Shown piece by piece: positions 11,496-23,761 of a stretch of 64,000 nucleotides of DNA. Below the pieces are notes generated by a model. The model was not told the DNA's origin. It worked only from the letters and a program-made list of their open reading frames with translations, and ran no database searches. Positions within the stretch are counted from its first letter, which is position 1. Every line of letters begins with the position of its first letter. A program made the translations under genes and the position numbers. The DNA is from Delphinapterus leucas (Eukaryota; Chordata; Mammalia; Artiodactyla; Monodontidae): contig NW_022098024.1 in assembly GCF_002288925.2 (NCBI RefSeq), positions 77,729 to 141,728 on the forward strand, read 5' to 3'.

Positions 11496-11671
11496 GGGGT
11501 GGGATGGGGAGGGTGGGAGGGAGGGAGATGCAAGAGGGAAGAGATATGGGGATGTGTGTGTATGTGTAACTGATTCACTTTGTTATAAAGCAGAAACTAA
11601 CACACCATTGTAAAGCAATTATATTCCAATAAAGGTGTTAAAGTAAAGTTATGCTAGTACACTAAAAAAAA
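11496..11671 (+). mobile_element. Young L1, 5'-truncated 3' end
   Basis: Only the last ~150 bp of L1 3'UTR is present: a G-rich tract (11496-11525), gtaactgattcactttg, agaaactaacacaccattg and the poly-A signal aataaa (11628-11633). It is flanked by a perfect 15 bp TSD, aagaatatttattga, at 11481-11495 and 11672-11686. About 21 bp (11643-11663) of extra sequence lies between the usual L1 terminus and the final poly-A, which suggests a short 3' transduction. The 5' truncation falls exactly at the first G-run. Confidence 0.93.
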
Positions 11672-11732
11672 AAGAATATTTATTGAAACTTGATATGATC
11701 AAGGGCTAACCAGATTTTTTGCTTACTTTTGT

Positions 11733-11945
11733 CTTTTTTTTTTTTTTTTTTTTGAGGTACGTGGGCCTCTCACTGTTGTGGCCTCTCCCGTTGCGGAGCA
11801 CAGGCTCCGGACGCGCAGGCTCAGCGGCCATGGCTCACGGGCCCAGACGCTCCGCGGCATGTGGGATCTCCCCGGACTGGGGCAGGAACCTGTGTCCCCT
11901 GCATCGGCAGGCGGACTCTCAACCACTGCGCCACCAGGGAAGCCC
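11733..11945 (-). mobile_element. CHR-type SINE, full length, reverse
   Basis: A 21-base T-run, then gaggtacgtgggcc; ends caccagggaagccc. The flanks share only an imperfect duplication (tgtctttttt against tgtcctattttt). It lies 62 bp from the young L1 end. Confidence 0.95.
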
Positions 11946-13534
11946 TGTCCTATTTTTATGTTCTAACTTCCCAGGGAAGGGGTTGGTGAGGAGAGGTGAA
12001 ACTAATAGTTGTGCGGGTTTTGGTGGGTGTGGGAAATTTGAATTTTAAATTTGGTAGGAGGAAGTGGTTTGGTAGAACCAGAGGCAGCCTTGTGGGGAAG
12101 AGATTAAGGTTATGCTTGGTTGAACCCTAGGGAGGATTCTTATATCTGTCCAAACCATTCTTAATGATATTGCATTATAGAATTAACTATTTACAGTTAA
12201 CTTAAGCACAAATAGGAACACATCTATAATTACTCAGTAACCACAAATATGATTTTCTGCTGGGTTCTGATGAAATCCTCAGGTAGGTATAGATAAGGAG
12301 AAATTCCTTGTCTTATTTCCAATCTAAATGCTTTTCATCTATAATCCTGATCTTAGGAGTTCTCTTCTTTGTCCTTGTTTTGCATCTTATCCAGATTAGT
12401 GAATTCTTCATTGGGCCTGGCCATTTTATTTTTGATAGTTAATTCAGTTGCAGAAGGTTCTCAGTCTTTTAATTACTCAAAGTTTGGATTTTAAAAATAT
12501 GACAGCTTTGTTAATGGACTCTGTTTGCTTTTGGTTTTCATCCTGTGTGATGTCAGATCTCTAAGGATGCAGTCTTCCTTCAGTTAAGTGAGCATTTTTG
12601 CTGTAGCTGCTTTGGAAGCTCTGGGACTGGAAGGGCAAGAGGTGAGAACAGAAAGAAAGTGAAGAGGGAAATAAAAAGATGGTCATTGTAGACCATCTTG
12701 GCCTTTGGCCAGCAAAAAATACCCTGAGGCCTGAGAGTGACCACAAAGTTATGTCTTCTACTACTAAAAACACATAACAACACCCTTTGATTAGTTCTTG
12801 TATCCCACTCTGAGATGTCATCCCTGTGAGAAACAGCCTGGGAATTTGCGGTTTGACTATTATGCACACACAGATATGTGGACTACAGGAAGAGAAAAAA
12901 AAATATGTATATAGTTTTTTTTTTAATAGAGATGAAGGTCTAAACAAGTGTTGCTTCATTCACAGTCTGAACGCTCTCCATTCTCTACTTGTTAGATCCC
13001 AGATAAAAATCAAAGCAGCTAGAAGGCTCATCACATAATATATACAGTTTGAGGCCACACACTGTTATAGCCTTGTCTATTTCAAATGTGTTTGACCTTC
13101 ATTTATGCAAAGGAAAAAGTCACAATGACAGCTGAACATTAAAACAATTTCAAGACATTGTGATGTGGAGAGTCAAAGGAGAGATTTTGGAGGCAGAATT
13201 TGTGGGTGACTGATAATAGCACTGAGGTCCCAGGGACTGACTTTGCAAAGTAATTCTACGGTTACAAGGATTCTTCTATCTGTACAGCAAAGCAGTAACT
13301 GCTTTCCTTGGAATCAGACAGGGAAAAGTCTATAATACATTAATCACCCAGGTTCACAGGGATAGGAGATTGTTGCCCATACTTTACTCCTTTGTGAAAT
13401 GGGGCATGTATTTCCCCCACTATTCTTCTTTTCCAAGCTACTGATAAAAAACATGTCATTTCTGCTTTTATGCCTTATATGAAAGATGAATGTTCTTCAA
13501 ATAAGAATTCTAAGAGAGTTGAAATTTGGTATCC
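11946..13534. other. No gene; unique sequence
   Basis: No repeat family recognised. The frames near 12560-12960 (minus strand) are low-complexity and show no domain. Confidence 0.45.
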
Positions 13535-13650
13535 TCTAATATATTGGATGGTTCTATATCTGTATCTATACCTATATGTCCAATATGTCATCTATAACTG
13601 TATGTATATGTATACCTGTATCTATCTGTATCAATATCTATATACAAAAC
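13535..13650. repeat. Degenerate TATCTG/TATCTA-type simple repeat
   Basis: Irregular run of tatctgtatc/tatacctata units. Imperfect, AT-rich microsatellite-like DNA; the frame across it is not coding. Confidence 0.75.
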
Positions 13651-13844
13651 ACAAGGCAAAGAAGAAATGAAATAATCCACATTTATCGTTTTAGTTGTGG
13701 TTTTCTATCTTGCCAGTTTAGTAGTTGGACAGAAATGAAGTTACCAAGACTTTTGTCACAAAAAGTCTTGATCATTGAGCTGAATGTCTTCCATTGCTTA
13801 AAGAAATACAGATTTTTTGGTCTTAATTTGGGAGGCAGTGAGGT

Positions 13845-14010
13845 AGAGTAAAATAGGATCACATCATTAGGATCATCTATACGTGGATTCAAACCCTACA
13901 TTATTCCCCTCGCTGGCTAACCTTGGGAAAGCTAGTTTTCTGAGCCTCAGATTTCTCATGTGCAAAATGAGGACGTTGCTGACATAGTAAGATTGTTGTA
14001 AACTTTAGAA
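13845..14010 (+). mobile_element. MIR relic
   Basis: gtggattcaaaccctacat, ctcgctggctaaccttggg, gagcctcagatttctcatg and caaaatgaggacg follow MIR order. Confidence 0.65.
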
Positions 14011-14129
14011 GGAAGTCAGAATGTTCCAGAAGGGAACAAGGAAACTGATAACAGTTAAACAGATCCTGGAGAGCTGATACCTTGAGTCTGGTGTTCAGGT
14101 AAAAGGCTCAGGTGTTGCTTTCTCTTATT

Positions 14130-14255
14130 TTATCCAAATAGGTTTTCCTATTCTTTGTTATTGCTGGCCTTCCCAGTCATCTCTCCAGCATCACTACTGC
14201 ATTACTCTTCACCATGGCTTTGCATTTTAGAACGTGCTCTTTTCTCAGATGGTTG
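14130..14255 (+). mobile_element. Possible L2 relic
   Basis: tgctggccttcccagtc and tcttcaccatggctttgc faintly resemble the L2 3' region. Weak. Confidence 0.3.
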
Positions 14256-15215
14256 GAGTTAATTTAAGACACGATAGCTTCAACAGCTCAGCAGATAACA
14301 GGCTGCTGAAGAAGACAATGTAGTTAGAAAAGCAAACATTAAAAGACAAGAAAACAGACCACTAGAAATCTTCAGCCTGAATCAAAGCTTAGGTAAGGAG
14401 GGCAAGTGTGAAAATAAAACAGATGATAGCAGAATGCAAAGATGCTGTAGTTGCTGGTCAGAATATTTTAAGTATCTGTTTAGAAGTTTAATTAAATGGG
14501 AAGCAAGACTGTCCTCTGGGTCAACATTTGAAAACTTAAAATTTGCTTCCCCCCTCCCTTTTGGAACAATGCCTGCCCATTCTGTATTCAGTTAATTCAA
14601 CCATTATTAAAATATGATCCCATCTGGGACAAATCCATTTCTCTAATAGACCTAGAGTGAGAAAGTAACCAGGAATATGGTCTTCCTTTGAAAGAGGGTA
14701 GTGCTGTGTTCTTATTTTTAGAGAGAGGAGACTTGGTTGCTATTAACCTGTGAAAGTAAATTAACATTCAGAACAACTCTCTTAAGTGGGCAGGTCAAGA
14801 AAGAATAAAACTTCTTTCATTCTATCCAGTGCAAACATACCAAAACTTTGCCCTTATACAACATCTTTCATGCAGGACTCTGTTGGTGATTTCACTTATT
14901 TCCCCAAGATTTATTGTGGGAGGGAAAGGGATTATGTATCTTTAAGAGTAGACCCACCTGTGTTCTTGCCATTGTCTCTGTCAAAAGAACATTAATTTGG
15001 TACCACTGTCTACTTCCATTATAATCCTTGTCCTGTGAACAGATTCATTATGGACCATTTCTGGTTCCTTTTTACCATGTTTGTCTAAAACTGGAGATTG
15101 CACAATAAGGGTAAGAATAAAACTTTTATTAAAGTCAATTAAAACTTAGCTTCCATAAGAGTGGTGATAATGACATTGTACAAGGGATCAGGGCTCAATC
15201 CTGGTGCACAAGTTC
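14256..15215. other. No gene; unique sequence
   Basis: Nothing recognisable. A short frame at 14786-14995 has no domain. Confidence 0.45.
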
Positions 15216-15221
15216 ATGTGA

Positions 15222-15256
15222 GGGGGCATGTTGGGGGCTACCTGGGGGCCTGGGGG
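15222..15256 (+). other. Candidate G-quadruplex
   Basis: Four runs of five Gs (15222-15226, 15233-15237, 15244-15248, 15252-15256) with loops of 6, 6 and 3 nt. It stands alone in AT-rich unique DNA and does not belong to a recognised repeat. Confidence 0.65.
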
Positions 15257-15404
15257 AGGCATCGTTGGGGAGGAGTGTAGACATATAGAGTGCAGAGGGC
15301 ATCTACGAGTTTTCTTATGGATGGAGCTTATCAGTTATGTTCCAGTTGCTAGAACTAACACCTGCTTCTACTCATGAAAATTAACATTAATTGTTTTTCT
15401 TTCA

Positions 15405-15605
15405 GAGGTAGTGTTATATCAGGAAAAGGATGCAGGCTGACCCCGTTTGGAATATGAGCTCTGACTTAAACACTTCGTGGCTCAGTTTCCTTATCTGTAG
15501 AATGAAGATAACAATAGAACTTCCTTCATAGGCTTATTGTGGGAAGAAATGAGTTGTGAGGCTGAAGCATTTGAAAAAGTGCTAGGCACACAGTATGCAT
15601 TCATA
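15405..15605 (+). mobile_element. MIR
   Basis: ctcagtttccttatctgtag, aatgaagataacaatag, ggcttattgtgggaagaaat and gtgctaggcacacagtatg follow the MIR 3' half. Confidence 0.7.
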
Positions 15606-15627
15606 CTGTGCAAGTTGCTTTGAATCG

Positions 15628-15715
15628 TTGGTCCTCAGTTTTTTCCATTTGTAAATTAGAGATAATAGCTGCTTTTCAGTGTTGTTGTAGAGATTAGCAA
15701 TAATGAACGTAGAGG
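15628..15715 (+). mobile_element. MIR fragment
   Basis: ggtcctcagttttttccat, ttgtaaattagagataat and gttgttgtagagattagc: central MIR motifs in a second tandem-oriented copy. Confidence 0.5.
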
Positions 15716-16722
15716 ACTCCCGCTTTATAATGGGTTAAGTGTGGGCATTAGCTTCTGTGAAGGTACAAAGTAGGTGTAGGAATCATTAAAGAAGGATAAC
15801 GTTTGTGCATAGCCTCCACCATTAGTCTGTTAACCATCTTTAAACTCTAGCCGTGGTAGAGATAACAAAGGCCCTCCATCGTTAAGCTCCTGTGGCCATC
15901 TCTGAGTTCTGAGCTGACTTCTGTGCTTTTCTCTTTTTTACCTTTGTCACAGGTCCTAGAAATCGTTTTGACTCCCCTACTATTTTAGTCTTCTCTTCTG
16001 CAAGTCTGGCTGCAGATAGACTCATCCTCATAGGGCCCCCAAGGATAATCACACAGGCCCTTCCTTTTAAATGCTTTACCTCTGATTCTTGGAAGGAGGC
16101 AAGAAAAACACACATGGCAAAGTAACGTGGATTTAGGAATACCACAGAGTAGTACATAGAGTCCTGAATTCTGGTCGATATTCTCTAAATCCTTCTTTTA
16201 TTGCCCAAACACCCTTCTGCTTCTTTTGTTTTATTCCTGCTTCTGATATTTAAACAACTAGAACTCTTGATGCTGAGACCTGGAGATGTAATGTCGGCAC
16301 CCATAAGTAAACTCATGTCCTCTCAGGGGCTGCCTGTGCCCAGCAGGCCATATGCATTTCCGAGACCTGGGTAATATTCAATAAGAGATGATCCTTAAGT
16401 TCCTCACCCTCCAGATCATGCCAAGATGCTCCCTTAGGTTTTTGCTGTTTCCCCATTTGGGGAACTTGTTTTTCCTGTTCCTCTCTATTTGGAGGCAAAT
16501 CATTCTTCAAGGTTCAACCGAACACACCTATATCATAATACTTCTCCTGAGTATTTCAGCCTATCAATAAATATGGTATACATCAGGCCTTGTGCCTACC
16601 CTGATGACTCCCTTTACCAAATCCCAGCCAAATTTCAGCCCCCAAATCCTGTAAGATTTAGCATTTGTCCATAATGGGTAATTTCTTAATAGTGGATAAT
16701 TACATTGTGTAGTACTTTTTTC
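15716..16722. other. No gene; mostly unique
   Basis: The phrase near 16490-16560 (ttcttcaaggttcaacc) could be an L2 scrap. Otherwise no repeat or coding signal. Confidence 0.4.
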
Positions 16723-16724
16723 TC

Positions 16725-16960
16725 AAAACTCTTTCATATCTATGAATTTATTTTATCCTCTTAGTAACCTTACCAAACAGGGAAGTTATTTTTATTCTCA
16801 TTTGACATATAAAGAAACCAAGCCCCAAGGAACATGTGTGTGTTTATGTGTTTGTAGGGAGCTAGTAAATAACTTACTTGGGTAAGATTCCATAGCTAAT
16901 TTGTGGTTGAGCTGGGACTGAAAGCCTTCTTTTCTTCAAACCTACACTTTACCCACGAAC
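16725..16960 (-). mobile_element. MIR, reverse
   Basis: ttttatcctcttagtaacct, catataaagaaaccaag and gagctgggactgaaagcc give the reversed MIR series, with an inserted tg-rich patch near 16835-16860. Confidence 0.6.
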
Positions 16961-17560
16961 TCATCTTACCTTTTTATACTCTATTGTGCCCTTTATGTTT
17001 TAATCTATAAATATGATTAGTTCCAAATTCCACCCCCCCACACCTGCAGGTAAAAGCTTTTATCAGTGATCTTTTAATTCTCATTATAATTAATATAAAA
17101 ATTGTGTTTAATTAATGAAAAATAAGTTCAGTATTAAACTGGTAATGTCAGTAATATGCATGCATAATTATATATAGTAGAAAAATGTAAGATTTGTCAT
17201 TACACTCACAAAATAATCAACTTTTCTGAAGTAGACCGAGCTTATTGGAGCTGCAGTAGCAGTTCTTGTTATCTTGCCAGTTGATTAGAGACTGAAAATC
17301 AGGACAAACTGGCTGAAGCATTCTGAGGGTATAGGAACTGCATCTGAACAACTTTTTTGAGATAAAACACTGACATTTTTGCTGAAACAGTATTTCAGTG
17401 TGAGAGCATGAAGAATTAAGAGTACTAGAACCACAGAGTGGGACTAGCAACATGAGCCTGATGGACTTGACGTTTCCTTCCTTTGTGAGAAGTTAACCAG
17501 GTTCCTCCCTTATGCTGCTCAGACAGCAGTACCGGGTATATACATTGTAAGGGCAAATTA
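16961..17560. other. No gene; unique, AT-rich
   Basis: AT-rich to about 17215, then unique sequence. No coding or repeat signal. Confidence 0.4.
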
Positions 17561-17564
17561 AAAA

Positions 17565-17695
17565 TTCTTCCTGTTGATTGTGGTGAACATTTTGCAATGT
17601 ATACGTATATCAAATCAAGTTGTACCTCTTAATGTATGCTCATCTTTGGTTGTCAATTATAACTCAATAAAGTTGGGAAAGGAAAAAGGAAAACA
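17565..17695 (+). mobile_element. L1 3' end
   Basis: gttgattgtggtgaacattt, atacgtatatcaaatcaag, gtcaattataactcaataaa and an A-rich tail match the terminal part of an L1MA/L1MB-type 3'UTR; aataaa is at its end. Confidence 0.7.
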
Positions 17696-17769
17696 ATTCT
17701 CCCTATTCAGAATAGGGAAGAGACTTACCCTCCCCCTGCCCCACTCCTTCCCTTTTCTTTAGGAAATCT

Positions 17770-18290
17770 GTAATTGAAAATCCTTTCCCTGCCTCTCTGA
17801 AATGTATTTAAACCTTTTTAAAAGTTAAATAAGCCTCTTGTCAGCTTCACAGCCCAGGAATGTCCTTCTCAAGGACCTGGGATTTATCTCTTTGAAATGT
17901 AAGCATCAAGAAGATAGTGCCCCCATCTCCCAGTTTCCGTGGGAAGGTAGAAATCTAACGTGTGCAGGTGCTTTGATTGAAGTTGCAAAACTACACTTGT
18001 CATAAACATATGAGAAGTTTATATTTCCTTTGGATAAAGCCAATTAGCTAACATAGACGGTCACCTCAGTTACCAAGTAAATTTATGATAAACTACGTGT
18101 GACAAATGGCGCTGTCAAGTTCTCTTACTTGAGAGCATGTATGTAATGGGTTGTGTCTGCTTGGCTATATAAAAGGGTGAGATTTCTTCCTGTTTTTGCA
18201 GTTTCTTAGTGGATTGCCTATGATCACATTCTGGTTTAAGCTTATTCAATAATAACATTATTTTCTTCTTAGGAGATTTTTTTTTAATTT
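17770..18290 (+). mobile_element. Probable ancient ERV LTR
   Basis: tctcaaggacctgggattta, gaagatagtgcccccatctc, gataaagccaattagctaac, a TATA-like ctatataaaag near 18165 and tttgcagtttcttagtgg resemble a known mammalian ERVL-type LTR. No TSD was found and I cannot name the family. Confidence 0.42.
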
Positions 18291-19820
18291 CCAATAATGT
18301 GTACACCTTACATGAACAAAAACTTTTGAGGACATCATCTGCATTGCATGTCTCCAAACAAAGTATTAGTTCCTGAAGAACTATGTCCTCTGTCCATATT
18401 TTTGTATGCCACAAAACGCTGCAAGTATCATGATCCGGGACCCTTAGTTAAATCCTGTGTGGTTACCTCTGTGGTGTGACCAACAGAAGGCCCTGGCTAA
18501 ATATTTCATCTGATTTGTTATATGGTCAACTTGCTATATAACAAAATTATGCTACAGGAATTTTGTTTAGTAGTGAGTAGAACATAGCAGCATTGAGCTA
18601 GTGTGGGCATTTAAAGCTGTTCCTGGCATGCTCACAAGAGCTGAAAAATTGAGGCATTAGGTTCAAACCTCACCACTTCAACTTGTGTTGATACAACTTG
18701 AAGAAGACTATCTGGGTTCAGTAATCCTCAGTGTTTTGAGACCTGTTCTGTAACCTCTGACATATCATCAGTTATACATTGATTTCTCTCAAGGGAAGCG
18801 GATAAACCAACCAGCCAATTCCAGTTTTCTTTTTCCTGGTGTTGCCATGTTATCTTCTCCCATACACAAACATCATTCTTTCTTCTGTGGGTATTTTTCT
18901 TGGCAGAGAGATACCTCTGGTCTTCCTTAAGGCTTTAACTCCTTAGTAGACCCACTCATCCATCCTCCCTCACTTAATACAAAGAGCGGTGGCAGACAAA
19001 ACTTAGGCTGTGCACCTTTTGAATTGTTGGCCGATTGTCTAGTGGGTATCAGAAAAACATATCAAGACAAGGCTGCAGCCACATCTAGATCCGAGAGTCA
19101 AGGCTAAAGCCCTCAAGCTCTGTTATTAAGGATATAGGACTTGCACAGCCTGAACTGGGAAAGTGAGTCCTCTGTAGGATGGGAAGGAGTGAAAAAGGTT
19201 GTCAGCATTGGTTTCTGTAACTGACTTACCATAAATAGTAAACTAGGGGCTTTGAAAATGCCTATACATCTACTGTTCACTTTCTTCGGGCCATAAAATG
19301 TGGGTTTAGTTGAATTTCACAGCCAAGGAGAAAAATGAAATCAGATGTAATAGAACATATGCAGGTCAACACATTGCCTTCAGGATAACTGGGCTAATAG
19401 GGGGTCAAGCCCATGTGGAAAATTTACAAATGAGATGACACTGGAGAAATCTGGGTGCAATAAGAACCTGATTAGTGAGCACAGCTGCTCATGATCCAGA
19501 CTCGTTCTGTGTCAGTCTCCATTTCAAGCTTATCGTTGCCTTCTTAAAGCTTGGTGTCTCATCACTGTGCTCCTCAGTCCTGTTCAAAAGTAGCAAAGGG
19601 GCAAATCTAACATCTGTACATTCTCAAATGATTAGCTCAGGTTTTAGGGGTTTATTTTGAAAGGCTTAAACATCTCATCAGTTTTCTGATTATGCTGATT
19701 TCTCTTCTCACCTCTGCTTCTGCTTCTTTCTTGATGGTATTGTGAGTACTGAAATGAGTTAATAACAGGAGTAGTTCTACCTGTGTTTACTCCTCAGAAA
19801 CATAGAGAAAGCAGGACTAC
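18291..19820. other. No gene; unique sequence
   Basis: No repeat recognised and no credible coding frame. Confidence 0.45.
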
Positions 19821-19824
19821 CAGA

Positions 19825-20015
19825 AAGTCCACTGCACTTAGAATTAGACAGATGTGGCTCTAAATCCCAGTTCCAGCCCTTAACAGCTGTGTGGACTTGG
19901 GTAACTTAGTAACTGAAGCTTTCTATGGCAATTTCCTTTCTAGTGATGCAGGGTTAATGGAGATAATGTTCTGACCGATAGGAAACACTGGGCGAGCGTT
20001 AGGCACATTTGATTC
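19825..20015 (+). mobile_element. MIR relic
   Basis: gcacttagaattagacagat, ggctctaaatcccagttcc, aacagctgtgtggacttggg and gcgttaggcacatttg follow MIR order. Confidence 0.62.
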
Positions 20016-20199
20016 TGAAAGATGAGGTGTGGGGAATAAAAGCAAAAGGTTTTCCAGATGGATTAGGATTCGTATATTTCAGAGCAGTGGTCCCCAAGGA
20101 AATGCTTCCTGGGGATATGTCAGAATATACAGAGAAGGGGTATGTGTATTTCTTTAAATATCTTTAGATTTTCTGTCATTAAAAAAGTCAAAACATAAG

Positions 20200-21818
20200 G
20201 GAAAAACGTTCTACAGCATCTTCTTAACTATGGGAGGATACCCAGAAGATAAATTAAAAAGACAAAGTTAGAAAGAAGGGAAAAAAATAACCATTAGAAA
20301 GGAAAACAGATAGAAAGTACAAAATAAGATGATAGAAGTAAGTCAAAATATAAAGAGAATAATTGCAAATTGTCTGGACTTGCCAGTTACAGACAGAGTT
20401 TGTTGTGTTGCATTAAAACAAAAATCCAGAAATTGACTGCTTATAAGAGACCCAAAATATTTTAAAATGGGAAAAATGTTGAAAGTGAAAGGATGGGAGA
20501 AGATACACCAAATATTAATCTAAAGAAAAAATGTATTACAAACACAGTTTTGAAAACTTAAAAAGAATTATTGGATCAGAGAATGTGATTTATGGATCAG
20601 AGAATAGAGCATAATGGACATGAGAAAAATACTTAAAATCGAACCATAAAAGTACTGCACATGAAACAACTAAATAAATATAGTAAACCCTCAATGATTA
20701 TATAGGAAAAGAAGGAAGACTGGAAATTAATGAATTAAGTTTGCAACTCAGTGTTAGAAAAAGAAAAACAGAGTAAGCTTAAGGAATATAAAAGGGTGTA
20801 ATTAATATATGTACAGATATTAATGAATAAGAAAAAAGGTACAGTAGAGTAGCTCAAGGTCAAAATCAGGTTATTTGAAGAGGATAATTTTATTATACTT
20901 TTTTAAAGATATATTTTTGGAAAGATTGATCAAGAATAAAAAGGAGAAGGCTCACAATAAAAATATTAGAAATTTAACAAATGGAACATACATAAGTATA
21001 GCAGAAATTTAAAAATAATGCCATCTATTAAGAAGTCTATGACAATAAATTTGAATGTAAGCAAATTGACAATGTCCTGGAAAGCTATGCCTTATTAATA
21101 CTCAAAAGCAAATAGAAAACTTGAATAGATATACAGCCATTAAAGAAATTAAATGAGTGGTTAAAATAAATTTGAAAAATGATAAAGTCAAAATCATATT
21201 GCCCAGATGATTTTCCATAGGCAAATTCTAGCAAACATTAAAATAGAGCTAATTCCAAGTTTGTGCAAGCTACTCTAGATGACAGAAAAAGACAATGCTT
21301 TCCAGTGCATTTTAAGAGTCAAGTATAAACTTGATATTGAAATTAGAGGTGAGAAAGAAAAATTAGAGACCAATCTCACTAATAAATCAAGCCCTAAATT
21401 TTAAAAAAAACAAGCTGAACCCAGCTATATTTAAGAAAAGAGTACATTATAAGCCATTTGTGTTTATTTCAAGAATGTTTTAGAAAATCTATTAATACAA
21501 TTTACATTAACAGATGAAAAGAGACAAATCATGTTAGGTATAGAAAAACAAGTCAAACAACAGCAATGACCCCAAACTTCTTAGCAAACTAGCAATAGTA
21601 ATAGGAACTTAGTAACAGTGATAGTAATAGTAATAGGAACTTCCTAAACCATGTGAAGGTACATAACAGAAACAGAGAACACATTTAATGCCTGATGGGA
21701 AAATATCAGATGTATTTCTTCTAAAGACCAGGACAAACCAAGATGCATTTATCACAGCTTTCATTTTATATTGTATGAGAGGCTCTAACATGTGTAATAA
21801 GACACAAAAATGAAGTAG
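20200..21818 (+). mobile_element. Old L1M ORF2, first part
   Basis: Degenerate L1 ORF2 phrases in order: gcttataagagacccaaaa, tggaaattaatgaattaag, gaaagattgatcaagaataa, cccagatgattttccatag and gagaccaatctcactaat. Heavily decayed, with no frame longer than about 60 codons. Continues after the SINE at 22036. Confidence 0.72.
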
Positions 21819-22022
21819 GGGCTTCCCTGGTGGCGCAGTGGTTGAGAGTCCGCCTGCCGATGAAGGGGACGCGGGTTCGTGCCCCGGTCCGGGAAGATCC
21901 CACATGCCGCGGAGCGGCTGGGCCCGTGAGCCATTGCCGGTGAGCCTGCGCGTCTGGAGCCTGTGCTCCGCAACGGGAGAGGCCGCAACAGTGGGAGTCC
22001 CGCGTACCACAAAAAAAAAAAA
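21819..22022 (+). mobile_element. CHR-type SINE, full length
   Basis: gggcttccctggtggcgc to cccgcgtaccac plus poly-A. The TSD aaaaatgaagtag (13 bp) is at 21806-21818 and 22023-22035. Inserted into the old L1M. It carries a variant ccattgccgg where most copies have ccatggccgc. Confidence 0.98.
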
Positions 22023-22035
22023 AAAAATGAAGTAG

Positions 22036-23615
22036 AAGGTATAAAAATTCAAAAGGAAGAAACAAAACTATTGTTCCTTTCAGAGTCTGTTATTGCCTAC
22101 GTAGAAAATCCAAGGAACCTGTGGATGAACTAATAGAATTAATGAGTTCAAAACAGTGACTGAGTACAAGACCAATATATAAATGTCTTTAATGTTTTTT
22201 TTACATCAGCCACAAACAGCAAATATAATATAGAAAGATAATATTTAAAATATCAAAATTAGAAATGTGTCATATTTTTGTAGAGAAATTGAAAGATGTT
22301 AATGGCCTAAAGAAGTAGAGAGATACGATATGACTGTGGATGGGAAATCTCAAATCATAAAGATCCTCATTCTCTAAAAATTAATTCATAGACTCATATC
22401 GTTTGCATTTAAAGTCCCAGTAGGATTTTCCATGGACCTTGGCAAGCTCATTCTAAAGTTTATATGGAAAAACAAGGGATCAAGAATGGTCAGGGGACTT
22501 TTGAAGAAGACCAAAATAGGGGGACTAAACTTACCAGATATCAAGAATCCTTACAGTGTTTCATTAATTAAAACAAAGTGCTATTAACTCAGAGATAGAA
22601 ATGTTGAACACAGTAGGAAGCCTATACAGAGTTTATACATAAAGAAACTTGATATGTGACAGAAATAATACTGCAGATCAGGGAGAAAGGAGAGACTATT
22701 TAAGAAATGATTCTAGGACCACTCGTTACCCTCATGAAAAAAGTGGAATTGGATTCATTCCTTACAACCTATTCTAAGATCAATTCTATTTGGATTAAAA
22801 ATCTGCATGAAAAACAAAATTTAACAGTTTTTAGAACCCAGTATTGGAAAATATCAGCAGGACTGTGGTATAGAGAAGAATTTCTTTAGAAAATGGAACA
22901 CAAAACTATAAAGGCAAAGATTGGTAAAATGAACTGTGTTAAATATTTAAATCTCTGCATCAAAAGATATGAAAAAACAGAGTGAGAATGTATGTGTCAC
23001 AGAGAGATTTTTGAAACAAAAATAACATATAGGATCATTGTGCAGCATACTTAGAGAACTCTTAGAACACAAGAAGATAAAGACAATTCAATTTAATAAT
23101 AGACAAAGAATATGGGAAGATAGATCACCATGTTAAAAAACTCAGAAGGCCAACAAATGTGAACAATGCATACTATCAGTAGTATTCAGGAAAATGCAAA
23201 TTAGAACTACAGTGAGGTATCATTTAGTACCAATGAGACTGACACAATTAGAATGATTAACAATTTCAGTTGTTGCAAGAAAGTGGAACCTTGGGCTCTC
23301 TCATACGCTGCTGGGAGAAGTATGAATTGATCCAGTAACTTGGGAGAGCAGTTAACAATAGCTGGTAAAGGAGAGCCTACCCTATGACCTACGTATTAGA
23401 ATGTTCATTGAAGCATTGCTTGCAATGGTGAAAAAATTGGAAACAACATAAATGTCCATTAAAAGGGGAAAGGATAAATCAATTCTATATTCATACAACA
23501 GAATCCTTTACAGTGTTTAAAATTAATGAAGTAGAGATAAATGTATCCATATGAATAAATCACAAAAACATAAAGCTAAGTGAAGAAAGCAAATTGCAAA
23601 AGAATGCTGTTAGTT
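22036..23615 (+). mobile_element. Old L1M ORF2, second part
   Basis: tattgcctacgtagaaaatc, agctcattctaaagtttata, ggggactaaacttaccagat, gtggtatagagaagaatttc, aatgcaaattagaactac, gaaacaacataaatgtcca and gctaagtgaagaaagcaa trace ORF2 to near its end. Decayed, with no intact frame. Confidence 0.78.
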
Positions 23616-23761
23616 CAGGTGCTCTAAAATGCAGGCACCAAGACAAAATTAGACACGCAAATAATTTATTGGGGGGAACCATCTGTGAAGGAGAAAGGGC
23701 AGGAGCTGGAGAAGGTGGGGAGGGTTTTCAGACCATGGTGCAGATCTAAGTCCTATGGAGG

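Noticed and set aside
12561..12959. 132-codon minus-strand frame
   Set aside because: Low-complexity composition (serine/phenylalanine-rich) and overlapped by other equally long frames; no family recognised.
20085..20160. gagcagtggtccccaagg as a hAT terminus
   Set aside because: One end only; no matching opposite end or internal MITE sequence found.
21593..21645. Direct repeat of tagtaataggaactt in L1M
   Set aside because: Short, AT-rich and within decayed L1; can arise by slippage.
21609..22052. 147-codon minus-strand frame
   Set aside because: It is SINE sequence plus decayed L1M; it has no domain and no independent support.
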